DNA from: Chromatiaceae bacterium
Lineage (GTDB): Bacteria > Pseudomonadota > Gammaproteobacteria > Chromatiales > Chromatiaceae
NCBI GenBank assembly: GCA_007693535.1
Contig: REDK01000116.1
Span: 1 to 64,000, forward strand
Length of the DNA stretch: 64,000 nucleotides
Direction of reading: 5' to 3'
Positions 47,547-57,696 of this stretch are shown piece by piece (the first letter of the stretch is position 1; the number at the start of each line of letters is the position of its first letter). Below the pieces are notes generated by a model that saw only the letters and a list, made by a program, of their open reading frames with translations, ran no database searches and was not told the DNA's origin. The position numbers and the translations under genes are program-made.

Positions 47547-50456
47547 ATGAAAGATCCCGCCGCTCACCCCGATCGCGACATCGGCCATACCGAGGTCAAG
47601 GAGACCACCTGCTACATGTGCGCGTGCCGGTGTGGTATCCGCGTCCATCTGCGCGACGGTCAGGTGCGCTACATCGAGGGCAATCCCAACCATCCGCTCA
47701 ATCACGGCGTGATCTGCGCCAAGGGCTCCTCCGGGATCATGAAACAGATCTCGCCGGCGCGCCTGACCAAGCCCTTGCGACGCAAGGCTAATGCCCGTCG
47801 CGGTGAATCCCAGTTCGAGGAGATCTCCTGGGACGAGGCCATGGACCTGCTCACCGAGCGCCTCGGGCGGCTGCGCGCCGAGGATCCGCGCCAGTTCGCG
47901 CTGTTCACCGGCCGCGACCAGATGCAGGCCCTGACGGGCATGTTCGCCAAGCAGTTCGGTACCCCCAACTACGCCGCACACGGGGGCTTCTGCTCGGTGA
48001 ACATGGCCGCCGGCATGATCTACAGCATCGGCGGCTCGTTCTGGGAGTTCGGCGGACCCGACCTCGAACGTGCCAAGCTGTTCGTGATGATCGGCACCGC
48101 CGAGGACCATCATTCCAATCCGCTCAAGGTCCAGATCAGCAAGTTCAAGCGCCGCGGCGGGCGCTTCGTCTCGATCAACCCAGTGCGCACCGGCTACTCC
48201 GCTATCGCCGACGAATGGGTGCCGATCCGCCCGGGCACCGATGGCGCCCTGTTTCTTGCGCTGATCCATGAACTCCTCAAGGTCGGCCTGTTCGATCGTG
48301 ACTTCCTGATCCAATACACCAATGCCGCCGAACTGGTCATCGACGACCCGGATCGTGATGACCACGGCATGTTCTATCGCGACCCCGAGACGCCGATCAC
48401 CGAGGGCTGCACCGACCCTCAGAACAAGCTCTGGTGGGATCGCGAACGCGGCGCAGTGCTGACCCATACCAAAGGCGCCGACCCGCGCCTGATGGGCAGC
48501 TTCACACTGGCCGACGGCACCCCGGTGAAGCCATCCTTTCAGTTGCTCAAGGATCGGGTGGAACGCTACACACCGGAATGGGCCGAGGGCATCACCGGCA
48601 TCCCCGCCGCGACCATCCGCCGCCTCGCCTACGAGATGGGCGTTACCGCCCGCGACCAGAAGATCGAACTACCGATCACCTGGACCGACTGCTGGGACAA
48701 TGAGCATGACAGCGTCACCGGCAATCCGGTCGCGTTCCATGCCATGCGCGGGCTGGCCGCCCATTCCAATGGTTTTCATACCATTCGCGCCCTGTCCATC
48801 TTGATGACGGTGCTCGGCACCATCGACCGCCCCGGTGGCTTCCGCCATCGCGCCCCCTTCCCGCGGCCGATCCCGCCCTGCCCGAAGCCGCCGAACAGCC
48901 CCGAGGCGGTGCAGCCCAACACCCCGCTCGACGGGCTACCGCTTGGCTGGCCGGCCACCCCGGAGGACCTCTTCGTCGATGCCGACGGCGAACCGGTCCG
49001 CATCGACAAGGCCTTCTCCTGGGAGTATCCGCTGTCGGTGCACGGCATGATGCACAACGTCATCACCAATGCCTGGCGCGGCGATCCCTATCCCATCGAC
49101 ACGCTCTTCCTGTTCATGGCCAACATGGCCTGGAACTCGTCGATGAATACCACCGAGGCGCGGCGAATGCTGGCCGACCTCGACGAACACGGTAATTACC
49201 GCATCCCGTTCTTGGTCGTGTGCGACACCTTCGCCTCGGAGACCGTCGCCTTTGCCGACCTGGTGCTGCCGGACACCACCTATCTGGAGCGCCACGACGT
49301 ACTGTCGATGCTCGACCGACCGATCTCGGAGTTCGACGGCCCGGTCGATGCGGTGCGCCTGCCGGTGTTGCCGCCCAAGGGCGAGTGCAGGCCGTTCCAG
49401 GATGTGCTGATCGAACTCGGCGGGCGTCTGGGACTGCCGGCCTTCACCACCGCCGACGGTCGTCCCAAGTACCGCAACTATCCCGACTTCGTCGTCAACT
49501 ACGAGACCTCGCCCGGCTCCGGCATTGGCTTCCTCGCCGGCTGGCGCGGGGAGTTTGGCGACAAGGTTCTCAAGGGCGAACCCAATCCCCGGCAGTGGGA
49601 ACAATATGCCGCCAACGGCTGCGTGTTCCACCACGAACTGCCGCGCAGCTATCAGTACATGCGCAACTGGAACAAGGGCTATCTGCACTGGGCGCGGGCG
49701 CATGCGCTGACGCGCTGGGCGGAACCCATCACCCTGCACCTCTATTCCGAGGTGCTGAACCGGTTCCGCGCCGCTGCCCTCGGCAAACGGCCTGGGCGGC
49801 GCCCGCCGGAACGGCTGCGCGAGCGCATTGCCACCTATTTCGATCCGCTACCCTTCTACTACGAGCCGCTGGAGACCCAACTGATCGACAAGATCCGCTA
49901 TCCGCTCAATGCCCTGACCCAGCGCCCGATGGCGATGTATCACAGTTGGGATAGTCAGAACGCCTGGCTGCGCCAGATTCACAGCCATAACTATCTGTTC
50001 GTCAATCCACAAACGGCGCTGGCCCAGGACATCGCCGATGGCGACTGGATCTGGGTCGAATCCCATCTCGGGCAGGTGCGCTGCATGTGCCGCTATTCCG
50101 AGGCGGTGGAGCCGGGGACGGTGTGGACCTGGAACGCCATCGGCAAGGCGGCCGGGGCCTGGGCCCTGTCGGCCGACGCAGACGAGGCGAAGAAGGGCTT
50201 CCTGCTCAATCATTTGATCGGCGAGGAGCTGCCCACCAACGGCACTCATTCCGGAGTCCCGCCGTTCTCCAACTCCGACCCGATCACCGGCCAGGCAGCT
50301 TGGTATGACGTGCGCGTGCGCATCAGCCGGGCCGAGGTGCAGGAACCGCGGATCAGTGAACCGCAATTCCCACCGATGCGCCCGGTGCCCGGTCAGGCCA
50401 GCCGCCCGCGCACACGCTGGCAGGCCTATGTGGCCGGCCTATTCGATCGGCATTGA
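47547..50456 (+). CDS. soeA: Sulfite dehydrogenase SoeA, molybdopterin subunit
   Basis: SoeA is the cytoplasmic catalytic subunit that oxidises sulfite to sulfate, feeding electrons to SoeB and then SoeC and quinone. The 969-aa protein has the N-terminal [4Fe-4S] motif (CYMCACRCGIRVHL ... GVICAKGSSG), the molybdopterin oxidoreductase domain (FCSVNMAAGMIYSIGG, NPVRTGYSAIADEWVPIRPGTDGALFLALIHELL, DTFASETVAFADLVLPDTTYLERHD) and a C-terminal dinucleotide-binding domain. No Tat signal is present, which fits the cytoplasmic SoeA family. The closest alternative is a tetrathionate, polysulfide or DMSO reductase subunit, but context favours SoeA. Confidence 0.9.
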   Translation: MKDPAAHPDRDIGHTEVKETTCYMCACRCGIRVHLRDGQVRYIEGNPNHPLNHGVICAKGSSGIMKQISPARLTKPLRRKANARRGESQFEEISWDEAMDLLTERLGRLRAEDPRQFALFTGRDQMQALTGMFAKQFGTPNYAAHGGFCSVNMAAGMIYSIGGSFWEFGGPDLERAKLFVMIGTAEDHHSNPLKVQISKFKRRGGRFVSINPVRTGYSAIADEWVPIRPGTDGALFLALIHELLKVGLFDRDFLIQYTNAAELVIDDPDRDDHGMFYRDPETPITEGCTDPQNKLWWDRERGAVLTHTKGADPRLMGSFTLADGTPVKPSFQLLKDRVERYTPEWAEGITGIPAATIRRLAYEMGVTARDQKIELPITWTDCWDNEHDSVTGNPVAFHAMRGLAAHSNGFHTIRALSILMTVLGTIDRPGGFRHRAPFPRPIPPCPKPPNSPEAVQPNTPLDGLPLGWPATPEDLFVDADGEPVRIDKAFSWEYPLSVHGMMHNVITNAWRGDPYPIDTLFLFMANMAWNSSMNTTEARRMLADLDEHGNYRIPFLVVCDTFASETVAFADLVLPDTTYLERHDVLSMLDRPISEFDGPVDAVRLPVLPPKGECRPFQDVLIELGGRLGLPAFTTADGRPKYRNYPDFVVNYETSPGSGIGFLAGWRGEFGDKVLKGEPNPRQWEQYAANGCVFHHELPRSYQYMRNWNKGYLHWARAHALTRWAEPITLHLYSEVLNRFRAAALGKRPGRRPPERLRERIATYFDPLPFYYEPLETQLIDKIRYPLNALTQRPMAMYHSWDSQNAWLRQIHSHNYLFVNPQTALAQDIADGDWIWVESHLGQVRCMCRYSEAVEPGTVWTWNAIGKAAGAWALSADADEAKKGFLLNHLIGEELPTNGTHSGVPPFSNSDPITGQAAWYDVRVRISRAEVQEPRISEPQFPPMRPVPGQASRPRTRWQAYVAGLFDRH

Positions 50457-50533
50457 CGCCGACCGCGGGAGCGGCGCTGGTGCGCTCGCGCCAGCGCCGT
50501 ATCGGTAGCAGCAGCATGTAGGACAGAGCGACA

Positions 50534-50893
50534 ATGAGTCTGACTGAAGATCCAGAGGCGAACCATGCCTGGTTCCTCCAGCAGGTGCGCGAATCCGGCC
50601 AGGTCTGGGGGCTGAAATCCAGCACCGGCTGGGCGGTGTCGGAGTCCGGCGAGTTCGAGGACACGCTCGTCTATCCCTTCTGGGCGAACCCCACCGACGC
50701 TGCCCCGCATTGCACTGGTGACTGGGCCCATTTCCAGCCTACCGCGGTCCCGCTGGAGGCCTTTCTAAATGACTGGCTACCCGGCATGAGCGAGGATGCG
50801 GTCTTGGTCGGTACCAATTGGGATGCCGAACTAAGCGGCATGGAATGGGAGCCGCTGGAACTGGCAAGCCAATTACGTCAGACCCAGGCCTGA
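50534..50893 (+). CDS. DUF2750-family protein inside the soe operon
   Basis: The 119-aa soluble protein matches the DUF2750 pattern: FLQQVRESGQVWGLKSSTGWAV, the acidic strand, VYPFWANPTDAAPHCTGDWAHFQPTAVPLEAFLNDWLPGM, then a variable end. DUF2750 proteins are widespread but uncharacterised. It sits between soeA (77 bases before) and soeB (130 bases after) on the same strand, where the subunits are normally contiguous. It might be a co-expressed assembly or regulatory factor, or an unrelated insertion. Confidence 0.85.
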   Translation: MSLTEDPEANHAWFLQQVRESGQVWGLKSSTGWAVSESGEFEDTLVYPFWANPTDAAPHCTGDWAHFQPTAVPLEAFLNDWLPGMSEDAVLVGTNWDAELSGMEWEPLELASQLRQTQA

Positions 50894-51022
50894 AACGGTC
50901 ACAGTGCGGCGACCGACTCCTGAACCATCCCCCAATCAATCGACAGCGGGCCGGTGCCTCACAGCCCGCGCTCGCTTTGACGCCCGGGTGCGGGCGAGCA
51001 GTAACGCAGCGGAACTGACAGC

Positions 51023-51745
51023 ATGACCCAGTTAGCCCTTGTGATCGATCTCAATGTCTGCGTTGGGTGCCACGCCTGCGTGACCTCTTGCAAGCAATGG
51101 AACACCTCCGGCTGGGCCGGACCCATGGTCGACGAAAATCCCTACGGCGCCGATCCCACCGGTACCTTCTTCAACCGGGTGCAGACCTTTGAGGTCGGGC
51201 ATTACCCGGCAACTGAGACGGTCCATTTCCCGAAGAGCTGTCTACACTGCGAGGATCCGCCCTGCGTGCCGGTCTGCCCGACCGGGGCCTCCTACAAGCG
51301 GGAAGACAATGGCGTCGTGCTGGTGGACTACGACAAGTGCATCGGCTGCAAGTATTGCTCCTGGGCTTGTCCCTACGGCGTGCGCGAACTCGATGCCCAG
51401 CAGAAGGTGATGAAGAAGTGCACCCTGTGCATCGACCGCATCACCGATCAGACACTGCCGGAGTCTGAGCGCAAACCGGCCTGTGTGCTCGCCTGCCCCA
51501 CCAATGCCCGGCTCTATGGTGACGTGCACGATCCAGACTCGGAGGTCTCGATTGCCATCCGCGAGCGAGGCGGTTACGCACTGATGCCGGAATGGGGTAC
51601 CCGCCCGGCCAATCACTATCTGCCGCGGCGCAAGACCTACATGCACGTCAGCCCGGAAGAATTGCAGCGCGCCGACAATCCATTGACCAAGGAAGACCTC
51701 ACCGTCTACACCGGCGAGGAGACCCTGGACGACGTCACCTGGTAA
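51023..51745 (+). CDS. soeB: Sulfite dehydrogenase SoeB, iron-sulfur subunit
   Basis: This 240-aa four-cluster ferredoxin subunit shuttles electrons from SoeA to SoeC. The cysteine groups are CVGCHACVTSC, CLHCEDPPCVPVCP, CIGCKYCSWACPYG and CTLCIDR with PACVLACPT. The C-terminal region (YMHVSPEELQRADNPLTKEDLTVYTGEETLDD) is typical of DmsB/SoeB types. The ATG at 51023 follows AGCGGAACTGACAGC. Confidence 0.94.
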   Translation: MTQLALVIDLNVCVGCHACVTSCKQWNTSGWAGPMVDENPYGADPTGTFFNRVQTFEVGHYPATETVHFPKSCLHCEDPPCVPVCPTGASYKREDNGVVLVDYDKCIGCKYCSWACPYGVRELDAQQKVMKKCTLCIDRITDQTLPESERKPACVLACPTNARLYGDVHDPDSEVSIAIRERGGYALMPEWGTRPANHYLPRRKTYMHVSPEELQRADNPLTKEDLTVYTGEETLDDVTW

Positions 51746-51856
51746 CTCGCGCATCACCTGGCCGCGGCCCCCGCCCCCACCCCCGGGCGCGTTGGCCCGG
51801 GCGCCCCGCCCCCCCGCCCCCCCTTGTCCATCGCAGCATCCCGGCAGTCCACCATC
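51746..51856 (+). other. C-rich, G-poor spacer between soeB and soeC
   Basis: CCCGGGC (51782-51788) and GCCCGGG (51795-51801) form a 7-bp hairpin, followed by tracts of four, seven and seven C residues at about 51804-51823. RNA of this composition can recruit Rho. It is the longest homopolymer-rich tract in the window. Confidence 0.4.
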
Positions 51857-52837
51857 ATGCATCCCGCCCTCTCCGTGATCTTCCTCACCACCCTGATCGG
51901 CGCCGGTCAGGGGCTATTTCTGGCCCTGGTCACCGGTCAGGTCTATGCCGCCATCAGGCTCATCGCGCCGCAAAGCGCCGAGTTCTATGCCGGCGGCAGC
52001 GCACTGGCGCTCGGCCTGTTGGTCGCCGGGCTCGGCGCGTCGTTCTTCCATCTCGGGCGCCCAGAGCGCGCCTGGCGCGCGGCGAGCATGTGGCGCACCT
52101 CCTGGCTGTCGCGGGAGGTGATCGTGCTACCGGCGATGATGGCAATGGTGTTCCTGTACGGCGTCTTTCACTGGCTGGGCTGGACCCAGCCATTGTTCGT
52201 GATCGGCGCCGGCGGCCTGCCGGTGGATGCGACCTTGGTGTTTGGGGTGAGCGGTGCACTGGTCGCCTTCGCGCTCTATGTCTGCACCGCCATGATCTAT
52301 GCCAGCGTGAAATTTCTGGAAGAATGGGCCTCGCCCTACACCATCGCCAACTTTCTCCTGCTGGGACTCGCCTCGGGCTTCATGCTCGCTGCGGCCTATG
52401 CCGCCTATCTGGGTACGGAACTGGTCGGCTTTTACGGTACCTGGGCAGTGATCTTCACGCTGCTGGCCCTGGGCACCCGCAGCGCCGCGCTGATCCGTAA
52501 TGCCGGCCTCAAGCACAAGAGTTCACTGCAGACCGCCATCGGCGTGCGCCATCGCGTGATCGAGCAGAGGTCCCAGGGCTTTACCGCCGGGTCGTTCAAC
52601 ACCCGTGAGTTCTTCCATCATCGCAGCCCGAGATTCGTCGCCCGCCTCCGGCTGATCTTTCTGCTGCTGGTATTCCCGGTGCCGGTGTTGTTGATCATGC
52701 TGGCCTATGTGCTCGCGTCCCCGACGCTGCCGGTCCTCGCCTTCGCCGCCCAATACGTCGGACTGCTCGCCGAGCGCTGGCATTTCTTCGCCGAGGCCAG
52801 GCATCCGCAGAACCTCTATTATCAGAGCGTGTCTTAG
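51857..52837 (+). CDS. soeC: Sulfite dehydrogenase SoeC, NrfD/DmsC-type membrane subunit
   Basis: The 326-aa integral membrane protein has about eight helices (ALSVIFLTTLIGAGQGLFLALVTG, LALGLLVAGLGASFFHLG, VIVLPAMMAMVFLYGVF, GALVAFALYVCTAMIYASV, FYGTWAVIFTLLALG, LIFLLLVFPVPVLLIMLAYVL). The conserved HLGRPERAWRA and ASFFHLG motifs of DmsC-type quinone-reducing anchors are present. The ATG at 51857 is preferred to an upstream in-frame TTG at 51824. It completes the SoeABC complex. Confidence 0.92.
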   Translation: MHPALSVIFLTTLIGAGQGLFLALVTGQVYAAIRLIAPQSAEFYAGGSALALGLLVAGLGASFFHLGRPERAWRAASMWRTSWLSREVIVLPAMMAMVFLYGVFHWLGWTQPLFVIGAGGLPVDATLVFGVSGALVAFALYVCTAMIYASVKFLEEWASPYTIANFLLLGLASGFMLAAAYAAYLGTELVGFYGTWAVIFTLLALGTRSAALIRNAGLKHKSSLQTAIGVRHRVIEQRSQGFTAGSFNTREFFHHRSPRFVARLRLIFLLLVFPVPVLLIMLAYVLASPTLPVLAFAAQYVGLLAERWHFFAEARHPQNLYYQSVS

Positions 52838-52857
52838 CGCGGTCGCGGCCCCCCCAA

Positions 52858-55800
52858 ATGCGCTGGCCCGCGGGCGAATGCGGCCAGTACCAGCACCGTC
52901 CCGTGGGATGCGCTGCCCCGGGACCGGTCGCATGGCCAGTGCCAGCCACCGCAGCCGCCGGTGGGGCGTCGCCAGTCGATCCGACGTGCCGCCGACCATC
53001 GCCAGTACGCCGGCTCCTACGCACCCGCTCGCCACGCCCGCCGCACCTGTTCGTCGGACTGACCACCGGCTGGTTGGTGCTATCGGTTTGGCTGCTGCCC
53101 ACCCCGGCCATAGCGACCCTGCTGGCCTCAGAATCGGCCCCGGAACCGGCGATCAGCCCGGATCTTCCTATCCGGCCGCTGGCCCGGTCGGCACCGGCCG
53201 CTGCGATCGACCTGCAACTCTCGGCGACCGAACAGGACTTCCTGCGCGCCCATGGCCCGCAGCTGCGGGCAGTGTATTTCGAGAACCCACCCTTCGCGAT
53301 GACCCGCGACGGCATGGCGGTCGGCTACACCATTGACCTGCTGCAGCAGGCGGCCAGCCTGCTCGGGCTGCAACCGGAGCTGCGCCCGGCCCTCGTTGCC
53401 GATGGCATCACGGCGATTGCCGATGGCAGCGCCGATCTGCTGCTGGACCTGGTGCACACCCGCGAGCGGGCGCAGGTGCTGCGCTACGGCACCCGCTCGG
53501 GCCTGATCGAATGGCACATTTTCCAGCACCGGGACGCCCCGCCACTGGATGATTTGCCGGCTCTGGCCGGGCAGCGGGTGGCGGTCTGGCCCGGCGCGGC
53601 GGCGCTGGAGTTGCTTGCCGACCTCGACCCGCCGCCGCGGCGGGTCTGGGTGCAGCGCGATCTCGATGCCCTGCGCGCGGTCGCCAAGGGCGATGCCGAT
53701 GGCACCATCCTGGAGGTGCGCCATGCCCGCCATCTGATCGGCGAGCATCTGCTGACCGACATCCGGGAGTTGCCGAGCAGCCACCCCGGCGGCCTGGCGC
53801 CGCGCACGGCCAGCTTCTTTGCAGTGCACCGCACGGCCGAGACCCTGGGCGGCCTGCTCGATCGCGCCCTGGCGGCGCTTCCGAGCCGCGAAATCGATGC
53901 CCTGCAGGGGCAATGGTTCGATGATCCGCAGGGGTTTCGCAGCGCCCTGCACGGGGTGCAACTGACCCCGGCCGAGCGCGACTTCCTGGCGGCCCATCGG
54001 GACCTGGTGCTGGGGATCGACGGCGGCTGGCTGCCATGGGTCATCGAAAACCCGGATGGCAGCATGGCCGGCATCGTGGCCGACACCCTGGCCCTGGTCA
54101 ACGAGGCCCTCGGGACCAACATCGGCTTGGCCACCGGACCGTGGGCGCCGATCGTGGCACAGGCCGAGGCGCGCGCGATCGACGGCCTCGCCGCCACGGT
54201 CGTGCATCCCGCGCGCGCCGGACAGTTCCTATTCACCCGATCCTATGCCGAGCTGGGCCGTGGCATCTGGGTCCGCGCCGGCAACCCCCTGGGTATCCGC
54301 ACCCTGGCCGATCTGGCCGGCAAACGCGTCGGCTATCAGGCGGGCAATCTGGATCAAGAGACTCGGGTACGGGCGGTACCCGGCGCTCAACCGGAGCCGC
54401 GCCGCGATCAACTCGACCTGATCAACGGGCTGCTGTCTGGGGAGCTGGATGCCTTGGTCGAGGCCGACACGTTGGGCCATCTCCTGGCCAATCGCGGCAT
54501 CGGCAGCGTCGAGCTGGCCTTCCTGCTGCCGGAGCAGACCCAACTGGTGTTTGCGGTCCGCAACGACTGGCCACTGCTGGTCAGTGCCATCGACCGGGTG
54601 CTGGCGGCCCTGCCGGCGGCCGAACGGCTCGCCATCCGCGCCCGCTATATGGCCAGCACGCCGGCCCCACAGGTACCGCTCACCGCTGCCGAGCGCGATT
54701 ATCTGCGGGCGCGTGACCAACGCCTGCGCTATTGCTTCCATCCGTCCTGGGTCCCCTATGACTACCTGCAGGACGGTACCCATCACGGCATCTTTCGCGA
54801 ACACCTGGAACTGCTCGGGGACAAGCTCGGGGTGACCTTCGAGCCGGTGGCCACCGCCGACTGGAGCGCCGCCCTGGAGGGCCTCCGCGCGGGTGCGTGC
54901 GAATTCTTGAGCGGGGCCGTCGCCACCCCCGAGCGACGGGCCGATTTCGCCTTTACCGCGCCCTTCATGGATCTGACCATGGTCCTGATCGGGCGCATCG
55001 ATCAGCCTTTCGTCACCGGCATCGAGGAATTGCTCGACGCGCCGATCGCGGTCAGCAGCCAGGCCGCGGCGGCACAGATGCTGCGCGCGCGCTATCCGCG
55101 CATCCAACTGCTGGAGATCGATGGCTATCAGGCCGCCGCCGAATTGCTGAGCAGCCGTCAGATCGCCGCCATCGTGGCCGAGCTGATCCATGCCGGCAAC
55201 CTAGTGGATCAGCGAGTGGACCGCTACCGCATCATCGGCAAGCTGGACCTGCCATATCCCATCTCGCTGGCGGTGCGGCGCGATGATCGGCTGTTGCTGA
55301 CCATCCTCGACAAGGCGATCGCTGCCACCAGCCAGGCCGAGCGCGACACCCTGGCTCGACGCTGGACCCGTTTCACCATCGAGGAACAGGTCGATCTAAC
55401 CCCGCTGTGGCAGGGCCTTGGCGTTGCCTGTCTGCTGGCCCTATTGCTGCTCTATCGCCAGCATGCTCTGGCCCGAATCAATCGCGCCCTGGCCGCGGCG
55501 CGCGATGCCGCGGAGGCCGCGGCCGCCGCCAAGGGGCGCTTTCTGGCCCACATGGGCCATGAATTGCGCACCCCGATGAACGCCATCCTCGGCATGACCC
55601 GGCTCTGTCTGGATACCGACCTGGGCACCCATCAGCGCCATTATCTGGAGCGGGTGCAGGGGGCCGGCCAGGCCTTGCTCGGCATCATCGAGGACGTCCT
55701 CGATCTGGCCCGCATCGAGGCCGGCAAGCTGGAGCTGGAGCAGCGGCCCTTCGTCATCGACGAGCTGTTCGAGGCCCTACATGGCCTGGTGGGCCTGGAG

Positions 55801-57633
55801 GCGCAGGCGCGCGGCCTCGACCTCGATTATGCCCTCGACCCCGGGTTGCCGCTGCGCCTGACCGGCGATCCGCTGCGCCTGCAGCAGCTGCTGATGAACC
55901 TGACTGGCAACGCGCTGAAGTTCACGCCGGCCGGTCGCGTCGTGGTCAGCGTCGAATTCCTGGGCGCACCGGCCGCTGCGGCCATCGACCTCTGTTTCAG
56001 CGTCACCGATACCGGTATCGGCATCGAACCCGAACTGCGCGAGCAGCTATTCAGTGCCTTCACCCAGGCCGACCAGTTCAGCGTGCGCCGTTATCAGGGC
56101 CTCGGGCTGGGGCTCGCCATCAGTAAGGAACTGGTCGTCCGCATGGGCGGAGAGATCGGCGTGGACAGCCAACCCGGACATGGCAGCCGGTTCTGGTTCA
56201 GCGTCCGCCTCGGGGTACCGGCGACGTCGCCACCGCCCTGGCAGGGCAACCACCCGGTGCGCGGCCGCCGCGTAATGGTGCTCGAACCACGGCCCGAGCG
56301 CGCCGCCGCGTTGCAGCGCACCCTCGCTGCCTTCGGGCTCGACACCAGCCTGGCAACCACCCCGGCGGCCGCGCTGCAGGCCTTGTGCAAGCACCCGGCA
56401 GACCTGCTACTGGTAGCCACCGCGGCCCTGACCGGCGGCCCGCCCGGAGCCGCTGGCCCGGACGCCACGACAGCGCTGCTGGCCACCGCGACCCCTGTGG
56501 TGCTGCTGACCGATCTCTACACCGGACCGCCGGTACCACCGGTCGCGGCAACCCTGGCCAGAACCAAGCGCCCCGGACTGGTCAGTGAACTGTATCTGCC
56601 ACTGACCCGCGAGCGCCTGTTCGCCGGCCTGGTCGCGGTGGTGACCGGGCAGCCTGCGGCGGCAACCGAGGACACGCCCGCGACCCTCCCGCCACTGCCC
56701 GCAGTGCAGGTGCTGCTGGCCGAGGACAATCCGGTCAACCGGGAGTACCTGGAGGAACTGCTGCGTCGCGCCGGCGCCCGGGTAGCGGTGGCAAGGAATG
56801 GACGCGAAGCGGTACGGTGCTGCGTCAGCGACCGCTTCGATGCGGTGTTGATGGACCTGCAGATGCCGGAACTCGATGGCCTGACCGCTACTCGGGCAAT
56901 TCGCGCCATGCGCGGCAATGCCCGGTTGCCCATCATCGCCATCACCGCCCATGGCGGCAGTGCCGACCGGGCCGCCTGCACGGCGGCCGGGATCGACGAC
57001 GTCCTGACCAAACCGATCACCCCGGAGGCGCTGCTTGCGACCCTGTCGCGCTGGCTGTCGGACGTCGCTGCAGCAGACACCGACCAACCCGCCGCCGATG
57101 ATCCAGCCGCCAACCACCAGCCCGGGACGGCGACCCTCAGTAGGACTCCAGACGAGACCCCGAGTACGGTCCCGGATGCCCCACTAGTAGCGACCTCGTC
57201 AACGCTCCTGCCGGCATCACCGCCGGGCCAACCTGGACGCAGCGGTCTCGACCTGACCGCCGGGCTGCAGCGGACCGGCGGAGATCCGAACCTCTATCGG
57301 CGGGTGCTGGCTGCCTTCTACGACCATCATCGCCAGGACCCGAGCCGGCTGCGGACAGCAGCGGCCAACGGCGACGAGGCGGCACTGCGCGCGCTCAGCC
57401 ACCAGCTCAAGGGGGTGGCCGGCCTGATCGGTGCCCAGGCCCTGCACCAGACCGGGGCAGCGCTGTTACGGCAGCCGGCCCTCACCAACGACACCGACGG
57501 CCCGACCGCATTGCTCGTGGCCCTCCTCCTGGAGTTGGAGCAGGTGCTGCATGAGACACACAGTACCCTGCTGCTGGCCCAGGCCGCCCCCAGCAGCGAG
57601 GCGGTCACCGCCGTGGCCGCGCCTGGCCGCTGA
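52858..57633 (+). CDS. BvgS/EvgS-like hybrid sensor kinase with three periplasmic SBP modules
   Basis: The 1591-aa protein starts 20 bases after soeC, though the true start may be further in because the signal/anchor (FVGLTTGWLVLSVWLLPTPAIA) only appears near residue 64. Three solute-binding family 3 modules follow, at about 121-368, 369-607 and 608-845, each opening with L-T/S-xAExDFL. A membrane helix lies at 850-866, HisKA with His901, and HATPase (RYQGLGLGLAIS). A degenerate receiver follows at about 1140-1260 without an acceptor Asp. A true receiver has Asp1333 (LMDLQMPELDG) and the Hpt domain has His1515 (LSHQLKGVAG). The ligand is unknown. The position after soeABC suggests sensing a sulfur compound or redox signal, which is inference. 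Confidence 0.9.
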   Translation: MRWPAGECGQYQHRPVGCAAPGPVAWPVPATAAAGGASPVDPTCRRPSPVRRLLRTRSPRPPHLFVGLTTGWLVLSVWLLPTPAIATLLASESAPEPAISPDLPIRPLARSAPAAAIDLQLSATEQDFLRAHGPQLRAVYFENPPFAMTRDGMAVGYTIDLLQQAASLLGLQPELRPALVADGITAIADGSADLLLDLVHTRERAQVLRYGTRSGLIEWHIFQHRDAPPLDDLPALAGQRVAVWPGAAALELLADLDPPPRRVWVQRDLDALRAVAKGDADGTILEVRHARHLIGEHLLTDIRELPSSHPGGLAPRTASFFAVHRTAETLGGLLDRALAALPSREIDALQGQWFDDPQGFRSALHGVQLTPAERDFLAAHRDLVLGIDGGWLPWVIENPDGSMAGIVADTLALVNEALGTNIGLATGPWAPIVAQAEARAIDGLAATVVHPARAGQFLFTRSYAELGRGIWVRAGNPLGIRTLADLAGKRVGYQAGNLDQETRVRAVPGAQPEPRRDQLDLINGLLSGELDALVEADTLGHLLANRGIGSVELAFLLPEQTQLVFAVRNDWPLLVSAIDRVLAALPAAERLAIRARYMASTPAPQVPLTAAERDYLRARDQRLRYCFHPSWVPYDYLQDGTHHGIFREHLELLGDKLGVTFEPVATADWSAALEGLRAGACEFLSGAVATPERRADFAFTAPFMDLTMVLIGRIDQPFVTGIEELLDAPIAVSSQAAAAQMLRARYPRIQLLEIDGYQAAAELLSSRQIAAIVAELIHAGNLVDQRVDRYRIIGKLDLPYPISLAVRRDDRLLLTILDKAIAATSQAERDTLARRWTRFTIEEQVDLTPLWQGLGVACLLALLLLYRQHALARINRALAAARDAAEAAAAAKGRFLAHMGHELRTPMNAILGMTRLCLDTDLGTHQRHYLERVQGAGQALLGIIEDVLDLARIEAGKLELEQRPFVIDELFEALHGLVGLEAQARGLDLDYALDPGLPLRLTGDPLRLQQLLMNLTGNALKFTPAGRVVVSVEFLGAPAAAAIDLCFSVTDTGIGIEPELREQLFSAFTQADQFSVRRYQGLGLGLAISKELVVRMGGEIGVDSQPGHGSRFWFSVRLGVPATSPPPWQGNHPVRGRRVMVLEPRPERAAALQRTLAAFGLDTSLATTPAAALQALCKHPADLLLVATAALTGGPPGAAGPDATTALLATATPVVLLTDLYTGPPVPPVAATLARTKRPGLVSELYLPLTRERLFAGLVAVVTGQPAAATEDTPATLPPLPAVQVLLAEDNPVNREYLEELLRRAGARVAVARNGREAVRCCVSDRFDAVLMDLQMPELDGLTATRAIRAMRGNARLPIIAITAHGGSADRAACTAAGIDDVLTKPITPEALLATLSRWLSDVAAADTDQPAADDPAANHQPGTATLSRTPDETPSTVPDAPLVATSSTLLPASPPGQPGRSGLDLTAGLQRTGGDPNLYRRVLAAFYDHHRQDPSRLRTAAANGDEAALRALSHQLKGVAGLIGAQALHQTGAALLRQPALTNDTDGPTALLVALLLELEQVLHETHSTLLLAQAAPSSEAVTAVAAPGR

Positions 57634-57696
57634 CCTACCGCCAATGGGGCCGCTCTCTGTGCGCGGCTGACGCAACCAGGCGTGTGGCCGGCAATC

